Positions 1 to 5,531 of a stretch of DNA of 5,597 nt are shown here, piece after piece. The stretch covers positions 1 to 5,597 of the forward strand of contig CALWEB010000052.1 of the NCBI GenBank assembly GCA_944376955.1, in the 5' to 3' direction. The notes beneath the pieces were generated by a model, which saw only the letters and a program-made list of their open reading frames with translations, searched no databases and was not told where the DNA came from. The DNA is from an uncultured Agathobaculum sp. Its GTDB lineage: Bacteria; Bacillota; Clostridia; Oscillospirales; Butyricicoccaceae. Numbering within the stretch: position 1 is the first letter of the stretch; the number at the start of each line of letters is the position of its first letter. The translations under genes and the position numbers were made by a program.

Positions 1-1
1 G

Positions 2-547
2 AATACGCTGGATGTGGTGCATGACTTTCTGCGGCGTCAGGTGAAGCCGGGCGCGTTTTGTATCGACGCAACGGCTGGCAAAGGACGCGATACTGTGCTG
101 CTGTGCCGGCTGGCCGGGACGGAAGGACGCGTGCTGGCGTTTGACGTGCAGGAAGCGGCGGTGGCGCAGACGCGCGCATTGCTGGAGGCAGAGGGGTTAA
201 CGGCTGAGGTCGTGCTGGACAGCCATGCCAACATGGCGCACTATGCCGCGCCAGAAAGTGTGGACTGCATCGTGTTCAACTTCGGCCGTTTACCGGGCGG
301 CGATCCCAAAATCTTTACCACGGCGGCGTCTTCCATCCCCGCGATTGATGCAGGGCTGGGTTTGCTGCGTCCGGGCGGCGTGATGGCGCTTGCGCTCTAT
401 TATGGGAAAGAAAACGGTTATGACGAGAAAAATGCTATATTATCGCACTTAAAGTCGTTAAATGACCGGGTGTTCACTGTTCTGGCCTGCGATTGGCTTA
501 ACCGGAAGCACGATCCGCCGCTGCCGATTTTCATCTGGAAAGAATAG
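2..547 (+). CDS. mnmM: tRNA (mnm5s2U34) methyltransferase MnmM/YtqB family, 5' end outside window
   Basis: Class I SAM-dependent methyltransferase of the YtqB/rRNA_methylase-like family. B. subtilis YtqB (MnmM) methylates nm5s2U to mnm5s2U at the wobble position of certain tRNAs in the cytoplasm. Counting from the GTG at 14, the SAM-binding motif I DATAGKGRDT is at residues 18-27, the acidic ribose-binding position is in AFDVQ (Asp44), the family signature NFGRLPGGD is at 89-97, and a YYGKENGYDEKN segment lies near 129-140. The tail has the family's DPP motif (167-169). The frame stays open upstream of that GTG to the window edge (residues NTLDV), no ribosome binding site precedes it, and the family is usually about 190 residues. 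The gene therefore most likely starts upstream and only some 10-15 residues are missing. It ends with TAG, 39 bp before the next gene. The family call is strong; the exact tRNA substrate is inferred from the B. subtilis protein. Confidence 0.87.
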   Translation, partial: NTLDVVHDFLRRQVKPGAFCIDATAGKGRDTVLLCRLAGTEGRVLAFDVQEAAVAQTRALLEAEGLTAEVVLDSHANMAHYAAPESVDCIVFNFGRLPGGDPKIFTTAASSIPAIDAGLGLLRPGGVMALALYYGKENGYDEKNAILSHLKSLNDRVFTVLACDWLNRKHDPPLPIFIWKE

Positions 548-555
548 CAGGGATA

Positions 556-564
556 TGCTATAAT
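556..564 (+). promoter_or_regulatory. Extended -10 promoter for the zinc-ribbon gene pair
   Basis: TGCTATAAT is a perfect sigma-A -10 hexamer (559-564) preceded by the extended TGn element. No good -35 is present: the bases 17 bp upstream read TGGAAA and fall in the end of the methyltransferase gene. Extended -10 promoters tolerate a weak -35. Transcription would start near 571, leaving a leader of about 16 nt that just includes the ribosome binding site at 572-578. The position suggests that the zinc-ribbon genes have their own promoter, although readthrough from the methyltransferase is also possible. Confidence 0.5.
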
Positions 565-586
565 CGGCAGGAAGGAGGGATGCATC

Positions 587-1114
587 ATGCCTTGGTGCCC
601 CAAGTGCAAAGCAGAATACCGGGAAGGGTTCACAGAGTGCAGCACATGCCATGTGCCGCTGGTGGACACGCTGCCCGAAGAAAAAGAATTAGCGGGGCGT
701 GCGAAGTTTGTTCTGCCGGATGGCATGGAACGGCCGGTGGCCATCTATACTGCCCAAAACCGTCTGGAAGCGGAGACGGTCTGTGACCTTCTGCGCGAGC
801 ATGATATCGCCGTGTTTGACCGTCCGGCAGCATTCCGGCAGATTCAGGCCTATGCCGGAGCGGATGCGCGGTTTGGCGTGGAAATTGTGGTGGATGCCAG
901 CCAGACGGCGCAGGCGCGCGCACTGATTGACGAAATGAACCACGATCTGGCGGAGCAGCCGGTGGACGAGGAGGCGCTCGCGCGTCTGGCGGAGGAACAG
1001 GCAATGCAGATGCCCGAACAGCCGATGGAGGACAACATTTCGTTCCGTCTGCTGCCCGTGGTAGTGGGCATCCTTGTAGTAGCGCTTGTGCTGCTGTATT
1101 TTGTGTCAAACTGA
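587..1114 (+). CDS. Zinc-ribbon, DUF2007-like, tail-anchored membrane protein
   Basis: 175-residue protein of unknown function. The N-terminus is a zinc ribbon with two cysteine pairs (CPKC at 4-7 and CSTC at 18-21), a form common in clostridial small proteins. Residues about 50-117 resemble DUF2007, a small alpha/beta domain described as a putative signal-transducing module: they begin with a strand (VAIYTA), continue with a helix rich in E/A/L, and end in VEIVVDASQTAQARALI. An acidic, glutamine-rich linker (about 118-150) follows. The last 20 or so residues (154-173) form one hydrophobic membrane segment ending in YFVSN. No signal peptide is present, so the zinc ribbon and DUF2007 domain are probably cytoplasmic, tethered by the tail. 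The start is fixed by AAGGAGG at 572-578, eight bases before ATG. Its first 25 residues match the next gene at 20 positions. The domain call is from memory of the family; the membrane segment and cysteines are seen directly. Confidence 0.85.
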   Translation: MPWCPKCKAEYREGFTECSTCHVPLVDTLPEEKELAGRAKFVLPDGMERPVAIYTAQNRLEAETVCDLLREHDIAVFDRPAAFRQIQAYAGADARFGVEIVVDASQTAQARALIDEMNHDLAEQPVDEEALARLAEEQAMQMPEQPMEDNISFRLLPVVVGILVVALVLLYFVSN

Positions 1115-1120
1115 AGGAGG
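1114..1120 (+). promoter_or_regulatory. Ribosome binding site that sets the start of the small zinc-ribbon gene
   Basis: AAGGAGG begins on the last base of the upstream TGA stop and lies seven bases before the ATG at 1128. The reading frame is open further upstream to a TTG at 1086, but that start would overlap the previous gene and has no ribosome binding site. The start at 1128 also aligns exactly with the start of the paralogous gene at 587 (both begin MPWCPKC). The tight arrangement suggests that the two genes are translated from one message. Confidence 0.85.
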
Positions 1121-1127
1121 CGAGCCT

Positions 1128-1367
1128 ATGCCCTGGTGTCCCAAATGCGGAGCAGAGTTCCGCGAAGGCTTTACCGCCTGCAATACCTGCCATGTCAAGC
1201 TGATCAGCCATAAGCCGGATGGCACGGAGATGATTGAGGAATTGCCTGCGCCTCCCGGTGGTTGGGAGCGGGAAAGTCGCAAAAAACAGCGGCTGCTGCG
1301 TATTTTGCGCGCGCTGACGGTGCTATTGCTGGCGCTCGCTGCCGCACTACTGCTGCAAAACCGGTAA
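1128..1367 (+). CDS. Small zinc-ribbon membrane protein, paralogue of the preceding gene
   Basis: 79-residue protein of unknown function. Cysteine pairs CPKC (4-7) and CNTC (18-21) form a zinc ribbon nearly identical to that of the upstream gene. The middle (about 26-50) is a short polar linker with a Pro/Gly-rich stretch (PAPPGGW). A strongly basic patch (RESRKKQRLLR, about 48-58) leads into one membrane segment (about 59-76, rich in Leu and Ala), and the protein ends QNR. By the positive-inside rule, the zinc ribbon should face the cytoplasm. There is no DUF2007-like region, so this is the same design as its neighbour with the middle domain missing. It starts 13 bp after the upstream stop with a perfect ribosome binding site. 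It is the last gene of the plus-strand unit and ends nine bases before the terminator. The function is not recognisable; a regulatory partner of the larger paralogue is possible but unproven. Confidence 0.82.
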   Translation: MPWCPKCGAEFREGFTACNTCHVKLISHKPDGTEMIEELPAPPGGWERESRKKQRLLRILRALTVLLLALAAALLLQNR

Positions 1368-1375
1368 AAAGCATG

Positions 1376-1410
1376 AAAAAAGCGTGTACTCTTTGAGTAC
1401 ACGCTTTTTT
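1376..1410. terminator. Bidirectional intrinsic terminator between convergent units
   Basis: This is a perfect inverted repeat. The arms 1376-1391 and 1395-1410 (16 bp each) are separated by TTT. The core stem is AGCGTGTACTC with its complement, and the outer part pairs an A tract with a T tract. Read on the plus strand, the hairpin ends in six T's; read on the minus strand, it also ends in a run of T's. It therefore can stop transcription from both the zinc-ribbon genes (stop at 1367) and the lysA operon (stop at 1422). Confidence 0.93.
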
Positions 1411-1421
1411 ATTTGGTTCGC

Positions 1422-2687
1422 TTAAAGGATACCGTCGAACAGCCCGGTAAAATCGAGCGTCGCAAAGTAATCCTTCGGGGTTTCCGCACGGCGGATCAGC
1501 TCTACCGAGCCATCCTCGTGCAGCAGCAGCTCTGCCGAGCGCAGCTTGCCGTTGTAGTTATAGCCCATCGAGAAGCCGTGCGCACCCGTATCATGGATAT
1601 AGATGTAATCACCGATATCGATGCGGGGCAGGTTGCGGTCGATGGCAAACTTGTCGTTGTTTTCGCACAGGCCGCCGGTTACGTCGTAGGTGCGGTCGTG
1701 CAGGGCGTTTTCCTTGCCCAGCACGGTGATGTGGTGGTATGCGCCGTACATCGCCGGACGCATCAGGTTAGCCGCACACGCGTCCAGACCGGCGTATTCC
1801 TTGTAGGTGTGCTTGTGGTGGATGCACTTGGCAACCAGAGCGCCATACGGCCCGAGGATGAAGCGGCCCATCTCGGTATAGATGGCGATGTCATCCATAC
1901 CGGCCGGGATGAGGACTTCCTCATACGCGCGGCGCACGCCTTCGCCAATCGCCATGATATCGTTTGGCTCCTGCCATGGCTTATAGGGGATGCCCACGCC
2001 GCCGGACAGGTTGATGAATGCGATGTGTACACCGGTCTCCTTCTGGACTTCGACAGCCAGCTTGAACAGGATACGGGCCAAAGCCGGGTAATACTCGTTT
2101 GCCACGGTGTTGGAAGCGAGAAACGCGTGGATGCCGAAATTCTTGACTCCCTTGGCCTTCATATACTTGAATGCCTCGATCAGCTGTTCGCGGGTCATGC
2201 CGTATTTGGCTTCCTGCGGGGTGTCCATAATCTCGTTTTCCAACACGAAGTCACCGCCCGGATTGAAACGGCAGGACATGGTTTCCTTCCACTCGCCAAC
2301 CTTGTCGTAATAGTCGAGGTGGGTGATGTCGTCAAAGTTGACGATCGCATCCAAGTCGCTGGCCAGCTTAAAGTCCTCGTTCGGGGTGACGTTGGAGGAG
2401 AACATAATGTCGTGGCCGGTGATGCCGCAGGCTTTGCTCAGCAGCAGCTCGGTGTAGCTCGAGCAGTCGCAGCCGAAGCCTTCCTCATGCAGCAGCTGCA
2501 CCAGACGGGGGTTGGGCGTAGCCTTGACCGCAAAATACTCCTTGAAGCCGGGATTCCATGCAAATGCCGCCTTGACCTTGCGGGCATTTTCGCGGATGGC
2601 TTTCTCGTCATAGATGTGGAACGGGGTGGGGTAGGTCTTTGCGATCTCCTGCACCTGTTCGAGTGTTAAAAAGGGTTTCTTTTCCAT
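1422..2687 (-). CDS. lysA: Diaminopimelate decarboxylase-like PLP enzyme (alanine racemase fold, type III)
   Basis: 421-residue cytoplasmic enzyme, the usual length for LysA. LysA removes CO2 from meso-diaminopimelate to give L-lysine, the last step of lysine synthesis. The PLP-binding lysine is Lys55 in YFAVKATPN. The barrel continues with CRFNPGG (139-145), KYG (161-163), HAFLASN (187-193), the glycine loop SGGVGIPY (228-235) and TEMGR (271-275). The C-terminal beta domain carries LMRPAMYGAYH (308-318), the catalytic cysteine Cys341 in GGLCENNDKF, and GAHGFSMGYNYN (368-379). Compared with typical LysA, GGG is GGV, EPGR is EMGR and GAYG is GAHG. This pattern belongs to a distinct group that I recall from gut Clostridia and that is annotated as LysA. 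A related decarboxylase, such as one acting on carboxynorspermidine or another amino acid, is a less likely alternative. It is the last gene of the operon, 26 bp after the DUF3006 gene, with a GAAGGAAAGG ribosome binding region. No lysine riboswitch precedes it. Confidence 0.86.
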   Translation of the reverse strand: MEKKPFLTLEQVQEIAKTYPTPFHIYDEKAIRENARKVKAAFAWNPGFKEYFAVKATPNPRLVQLLHEEGFGCDCSSYTELLLSKACGITGHDIMFSSNVTPNEDFKLASDLDAIVNFDDITHLDYYDKVGEWKETMSCRFNPGGDFVLENEIMDTPQEAKYGMTREQLIEAFKYMKAKGVKNFGIHAFLASNTVANEYYPALARILFKLAVEVQKETGVHIAFINLSGGVGIPYKPWQEPNDIMAIGEGVRRAYEEVLIPAGMDDIAIYTEMGRFILGPYGALVAKCIHHKHTYKEYAGLDACAANLMRPAMYGAYHHITVLGKENALHDRTYDVTGGLCENNDKFAIDRNLPRIDIGDYIYIHDTGAHGFSMGYNYNGKLRSAELLLHEDGSVELIRRAETPKDYFATLDFTGLFDGIL

Positions 2688-2713
2688 TGGTTTGTTCGCC
2701 TTTCCTTCAGGGT

Positions 2714-2947
2714 TTATTCATCGGATTGTTTGCCGAGGATGCGCTCAAAACGGCGGCGCATATCGTCCTCGATACGTTGGGTTTCAATCTGGTCAATTTC
2801 CGCGATGCGGCCGTCGCGGATGACGACGACCATGCCTTCGCCCAGCATGGCGGGGGCGTCGGCGCGGGGGAAATTGATCATCTTTCCACCGATTTCCACA
2901 ACCACATCATCGCCTTCAAAGCGATCGACAATACCGGTCTGTTTCAT
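2714..2947 (-). CDS. DUF3006 domain protein
   Basis: 77-residue acidic protein matching the DUF3006 family, small proteins often encoded next to ComEC-like metallo-beta-lactamase-fold hydrolases in Firmicutes. The family function is unknown. Visible layout: a short beta-rich domain opening with GIVDRFEGDDVVVEI (5-19), a conserved-looking FPRADAP segment (26-32), a second strand region with GMVVVIRDGRIAEID (38-52), then a charged amphipathic helix (about 54-72, RIEDDMRRRFERIL). No signal peptide or membrane segment is present, so the product should be cytoplasmic. The frame is open 19 codons further upstream, but the ATG at 2947 has a proper ribosome binding site, gives the usual family length and starts the conserved domain. 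Its ATG overlaps the stop of the hydrolase gene (ATGA), which suggests coupled translation and matched amounts of the two proteins. Confidence 0.82.
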   Translation of the reverse strand: MKQTGIVDRFEGDDVVVEIGGKMINFPRADAPAMLGEGMVVVIRDGRIAEIDQIETQRIEDDMRRRFERILGKQSDE

Positions 2948-3816
2948 GCAGCATTCTCCTTGCTTGATGACGGTGGGTGAAGCGGGAGGATGACCGTGCC
3001 GCACTCCGCTGTGATGCGGACGTCATCCACCCCCGCAAGGGACAGGTTTTGCAGCGTTTGCGGGTCGGGGTGGCCGTAGTCATTGTCTACGCCGCAGGAG
3101 ATGACGGCTACGGATGGCTGTACCGTTTGCAGGAAGGACAGGGAAGAGGAGGTCGCAGCGCCATGATGCCCCACCTTGAGGATGTCGCAGCGCAAGGACG
3201 GGTAATGGGCGAGGAGCGACTGCTCGGCCGCGGCTTCCGCATCGCCCATCAGCAGAACGTTCTGATCGCCTGCCCGGAACAGGGTGACGAGCGAGCGGTC
3301 GTTCAGGTTGCCGCCCGGCACATCGTCTGCGGGGCCGAGGAAGGTGAGCGAAGCGCCCGAGTCGAACACCAGTTCATCGCCCGGGGTGGGGATGGTGGGC
3401 TGCACGCCCTGTGCTTCCAGTGCATCCAGCATTTTAGAATAGGTGGAGGTGTTTTGCGTTTCCGGTCCCATGTAAAAATGGTCGATCGGGAACGCCTCAA
3501 TCACCTGCGCCATGCCGCCGATGTGGTCGGCATGGGGATGGGTGGCGACAGCGGCATACAGCCGGGTGACGCCGAGTTCTTCCAGATAGCGGACGACCGT
3601 TGCACCGCTTTCCGCCGTGCCGGCATCGACCAGTACCGCCTGCCCGCCGGAAAGCAGCAGTTCGGCGTCGCCTTGGCCGACGTCGATAAAGTGGACGGCG
3701 GTTTCGGCCGTCAGCTCGCGCTGTGGGAAGAGGTTGTCGGATACCTGCACAAAGCCGCCAAGGGCGAGTGCGGCGGCTGCCGCCAACCAGAAAAGCCGTC
3801 TGAGTTTGCGTTTCAT
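2944..3816 (-). CDS. ComEC/Rec2-like MBL-fold metallohydrolase, exported or membrane-anchored
   Basis: 290-residue stand-alone relative of the C-terminal hydrolase domain of ComEC. After a basic start (MKRKLRR), a hydrophobic stretch at about 8-24 forms a signal peptide or membrane anchor. There is no lipobox cysteine, so it is not a lipoprotein. The metallo-beta-lactamase fold follows: FIDVGQGD (43-50) and VDAG (63-66), the metal motif THPHADHIGG (92-101, the full HxHxDH), LLMGDAE (188-194), KVGHHGA (214-220), and a final His249 in YGHPD. All the expected metal ligands appear present, so it should be active, probably outside the cytoplasm. Relatives are often proposed to be nucleases or phosphodiesterases, but the substrate here is unknown. 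It lacks the ComEC channel domain, so it is not itself a DNA-uptake channel. Its ATG directly follows the TAA of putP, with GAGGAA in the end of that gene as the ribosome binding site, and its TGA overlaps the start of the DUF3006 gene. Confidence 0.87.
   Translation of the reverse strand: MKRKLRRLFWLAAAAALALGGFVQVSDNLFPQRELTAETAVHFIDVGQGDAELLLSGGQAVLVDAGTAESGATVVRYLEELGVTRLYAAVATHPHADHIGGMAQVIEAFPIDHFYMGPETQNTSTYSKMLDALEAQGVQPTIPTPGDELVFDSGASLTFLGPADDVPGGNLNDRSLVTLFRAGDQNVLLMGDAEAAAEQSLLAHYPSLRCDILKVGHHGAATSSSLSFLQTVQPSVAVISCGVDNDYGHPDPQTLQNLSLAGVDDVRITAECGTVILPLHPPSSSKENAA
2956..2961 (-). promoter_or_regulatory. Ribosome binding site that sets the DUF3006 start
   Basis: On the minus strand this reads AAGGAG, eight bases before the ATG at 2947. 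It lies inside the 3' end of the hydrolase gene. It supports the internal Met as the true start rather than the upstream in-frame start at 3004, which lies well within the hydrolase coding region. Confidence 0.82.
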
Positions 3817-5313
3817 TTATTCCTCACAGGTGCGGTAGGAGTCAAACTGGTCGGTGACTTCCTTGGACGGGGCGGGGGTCAGCAGGCTGACCACGAAAAT
3901 GGCGATCAGGCCGCAGGCGAAACCGGGTACGATCTCGTACAGTTCAAAGATGCCGCCGGACAGTTGTGCCCATACCAGATCGACCATGCCGCCAACAATG
4001 ATGCCGGCATAGGCGCCATACTTGTTGGTGCGGCGCCAGAACAGCGAGCAGAGTACCAGCGGGCCAAAGGCAGAGCCAAAACCGGCCCATGCGTATTCCA
4101 CCAGACCCAGCACGGTGCTGTTCTGGTTGGTGGCGATGAAAACAGCGATCAGCGCCACCACAATGACGCAAATGCGGGAGACCCACATCAGTTCGGACGG
4201 GGAAGCGTTCGGACGGATCTTATTATGATAAAAGTCCTCGGTGATGGCCGATGCGGTAACCAGCAGCTGGCTGTCCGCCGTGGACATGATAGCTGCCAGA
4301 ATGGCAGACAGGAAAATACCTGCGATAAACACCGGGAAAATACGGCTAACCATGTTAATGTAAATGGTTTCTTCGTTGCCGGCCGTGACCAGCAGGCCGT
4401 CGCCCAGGAACATGCGGCCGGAAACGCCGATCAGCACGGCGGCGGTCAGCGAGATCAGCACCCAGGTGGTGGCGATGCGGCGGGATTTCTTGATCGCGCC
4501 GGGCGACGCAATGCCCATAAAGCGCACCAGAATGTGCGGCTGGCCAAAGTAGCCAAGGCCCCAGGCGAGCAGCGAAATGATGCCGAGCGCTGTGTAGGGG
4601 ATGCCGGTTGCGCCATCCACAAAGATGTTCAGGAAGTTGGGGTTAAAAGCTTCCACCTGCGCAAAAAAGTCGGACGGGCCGCCCATCGAGCCAATGGCGA
4701 TGGAAGGCACGGCAATTACGCAGAAGAACATCAGCAGGCCCTGGAAAAAGTCGGTCCAGCAAACGGCAAAGAAGCCGCCCGCAAAGGTATACGAAATGAC
4801 AACGACCGCGCCAATCACCAGCGACACCAGATAGGGGATGCCGAACACAGAGGAGAACAGCTTGGCGCAGGACACAAAGCCGGATGCGGTGTAGAACAGG
4901 AAAAACACCAGAATAAACACGGCTGCGATCACAGAGATCATACCGCTATCATCGTGGAAGCGGTTTTTGAAAAACTGCGGAAGCGTAATCGCGTCATTTG
5001 CAACCTTGGTGTACTGGCGCAGTGGCTTGGCAACCAGAAGCCAGTTAAGATAGGTACCCACGGCAAGGCCGATGGCGATCCAGCCCGCAGAAATGCCGGA
5101 CAGGTACGCCGCGCCGGGCAGACCCATCAGCAGCCAGCCGGACATATCCGAGGCCTGCGCGCTCATGGAAGTGACCCACGAGCCAAGTTTGCGGCCGCCT
5201 AGGAAATAATCGGTCGTCGTCCGGCTTTTGCCCATAAAGTACATACCGATACAGATCATAAAGATCAGGTATACGCCGAAAGCGGCGATCGTAATGATGC
5301 TGTCAAAGTTCAT
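3817..5313 (-). CDS. putP: Sodium/proline symporter, PutP type (SSS family)
   Basis: 498-residue integral membrane protein, the same size as E. coli PutP (about 502). It imports L-proline with Na+ as nutrient or compatible solute. About 12-13 hydrophobic segments run from residue 6 to 478. Key sites: the SAQASDMSGWLLMGLPGA block at 51-68, where Asp56 corresponds to the Na+-linked Asp55 of E. coli PutP; the SSS signature region GYFGQPHILVRFMG at 254-267; and MSTADSQLL at 343-351, where Ser344/Thr345 correspond to the Na+-site Ser340/Thr341. SAITEDFYH (355-363) is also typical. The motif around Asp56 points to proline rather than pantothenate or sugar. The start is supported by GGGAGGG at 5323-5329, nine bases before the ATG, and by the promoter just upstream. 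It is the first gene of a four-gene operon and its stop abuts the next start with no gap. No truncation or missing key residue is visible. Confidence 0.92.
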   Translation of the reverse strand: MNFDSIITIAAFGVYLIFMICIGMYFMGKSRTTTDYFLGGRKLGSWVTSMSAQASDMSGWLLMGLPGAAYLSGISAGWIAIGLAVGTYLNWLLVAKPLRQYTKVANDAITLPQFFKNRFHDDSGMISVIAAVFILVFFLFYTASGFVSCAKLFSSVFGIPYLVSLVIGAVVVISYTFAGGFFAVCWTDFFQGLLMFFCVIAVPSIAIGSMGGPSDFFAQVEAFNPNFLNIFVDGATGIPYTALGIISLLAWGLGYFGQPHILVRFMGIASPGAIKKSRRIATTWVLISLTAAVLIGVSGRMFLGDGLLVTAGNEETIYINMVSRIFPVFIAGIFLSAILAAIMSTADSQLLVTASAITEDFYHNKIRPNASPSELMWVSRICVIVVALIAVFIATNQNSTVLGLVEYAWAGFGSAFGPLVLCSLFWRRTNKYGAYAGIIVGGMVDLVWAQLSGGIFELYEIVPGFACGLIAIFVVSLLTPAPSKEVTDQFDSYRTCEE

Positions 5314-5335
5314 GTATAGTTACCCTCCCAAAATT

Positions 5336-5352
5336 CATGTTTATTATACATG
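5336..5352. promoter_or_regulatory. Small dyad over the -10 of the putP promoter, possible operator
   Basis: CATGT and ACATG flank a seven-base A/T spacer (CATGT-N7-ACATG). The dyad covers the -10 hexamer and the predicted transcription start. Such a position would suit a repressor, but five-base arms are short and could arise by chance in A/T-rich promoter DNA. No regulator gene is seen in the window. Confidence 0.25.
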
Positions 5353-5371
5353 GAAACTGCTTTTTTTGCAA
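5343..5371 (-). promoter_or_regulatory. Sigma-A promoter of the putP-lysA operon
   Basis: On the minus strand this reads TTGCAA (5371-5366), 17 bp spacer, TATAAT (5348-5343). The -10 is perfect, the -35 matches the consensus at four of six positions, and the spacing is optimal. An A tract lies in the spacer. Transcription should begin near 5336, leaving a leader of only about 20-25 nt with the ribosome binding site. That is too short for a riboswitch or attenuator, so any control should act at initiation. The element lies between the upstream gene's terminator and putP, as expected for the operon promoter. Confidence 0.75.
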
Positions 5372-5481
5372 GAACACGGGGGCAGAATTGCGTGGCTGGA
5401 TAAAAATATACGCTTTGCACAATTTTATGCGGTTTTCTTTCATGGCAGTTATCGGAAACGTCTGCGTACCAGTCGGCAAGG

Positions 5482-5516
5482 CAGAAGAAAAGAGGCTGCT
5501 TTGGAGCAGCCTCTTT
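5482..5516 (-). terminator. Intrinsic terminator of the gene entering from the right
   Basis: The stem arms 5489-5500 and 5505-5516 pair over 12 bp (core AGAGGCTGCT with AGCAGCCTCT) around a four-base loop. On the minus strand the hairpin is followed by TTTCTTCT, a suitable U-rich tail. On the plus strand the tail is poor (TTTGCAGG), so the terminator works mainly in the minus direction. It lies 15 bases after the stop at 5532 and separates that gene from the putP operon. Confidence 0.8.
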
Positions 5517-5531
5517 GCAGGAAATTTCCGT

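Noticed and set aside
1086..1127. Upstream in-frame extension of the small zinc-ribbon gene (TTG at 1086)
   Set aside because: It overlaps the end of the upstream gene, has no ribosome binding site, and would add 14 residues absent from the paralogue.
630..1211. A 193-codon open frame on the minus strand across the two zinc-ribbon genes
   Set aside because: It is Pro/Ala/Arg-rich with no domain, crosses two plus-strand genes that have good ribosome binding sites and shared zinc motifs, and has no signals of its own.
1413..2669. A 418-codon open frame on the plus strand, opposite lysA
   Set aside because: It starts at a TTG next to the terminator tail, has no ribosome binding site, and its valine- and glycine-rich product has no known fold. 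The lysA frame on the other strand carries all the catalytic motifs.
2977..5202. A 741-codon open frame on the plus strand, antisense to putP and the hydrolase gene
   Set aside because: Its protein is rich in Gly, Ala, Asp, Gln, His and Arg with no recognisable domain, and no ribosome binding site precedes it. It lies exactly opposite two well-identified genes. Long antisense open frames are expected opposite GC-rich coding sequence.
5314..5488. Possible riboswitch, T-box or small RNA upstream of putP
   Set aside because: Apart from the promoter and dyad, I see only A/T-rich DNA with short chance repeats. The predicted transcript leader is too short for a structured element, and no lysine riboswitch or T-box motif is visible.
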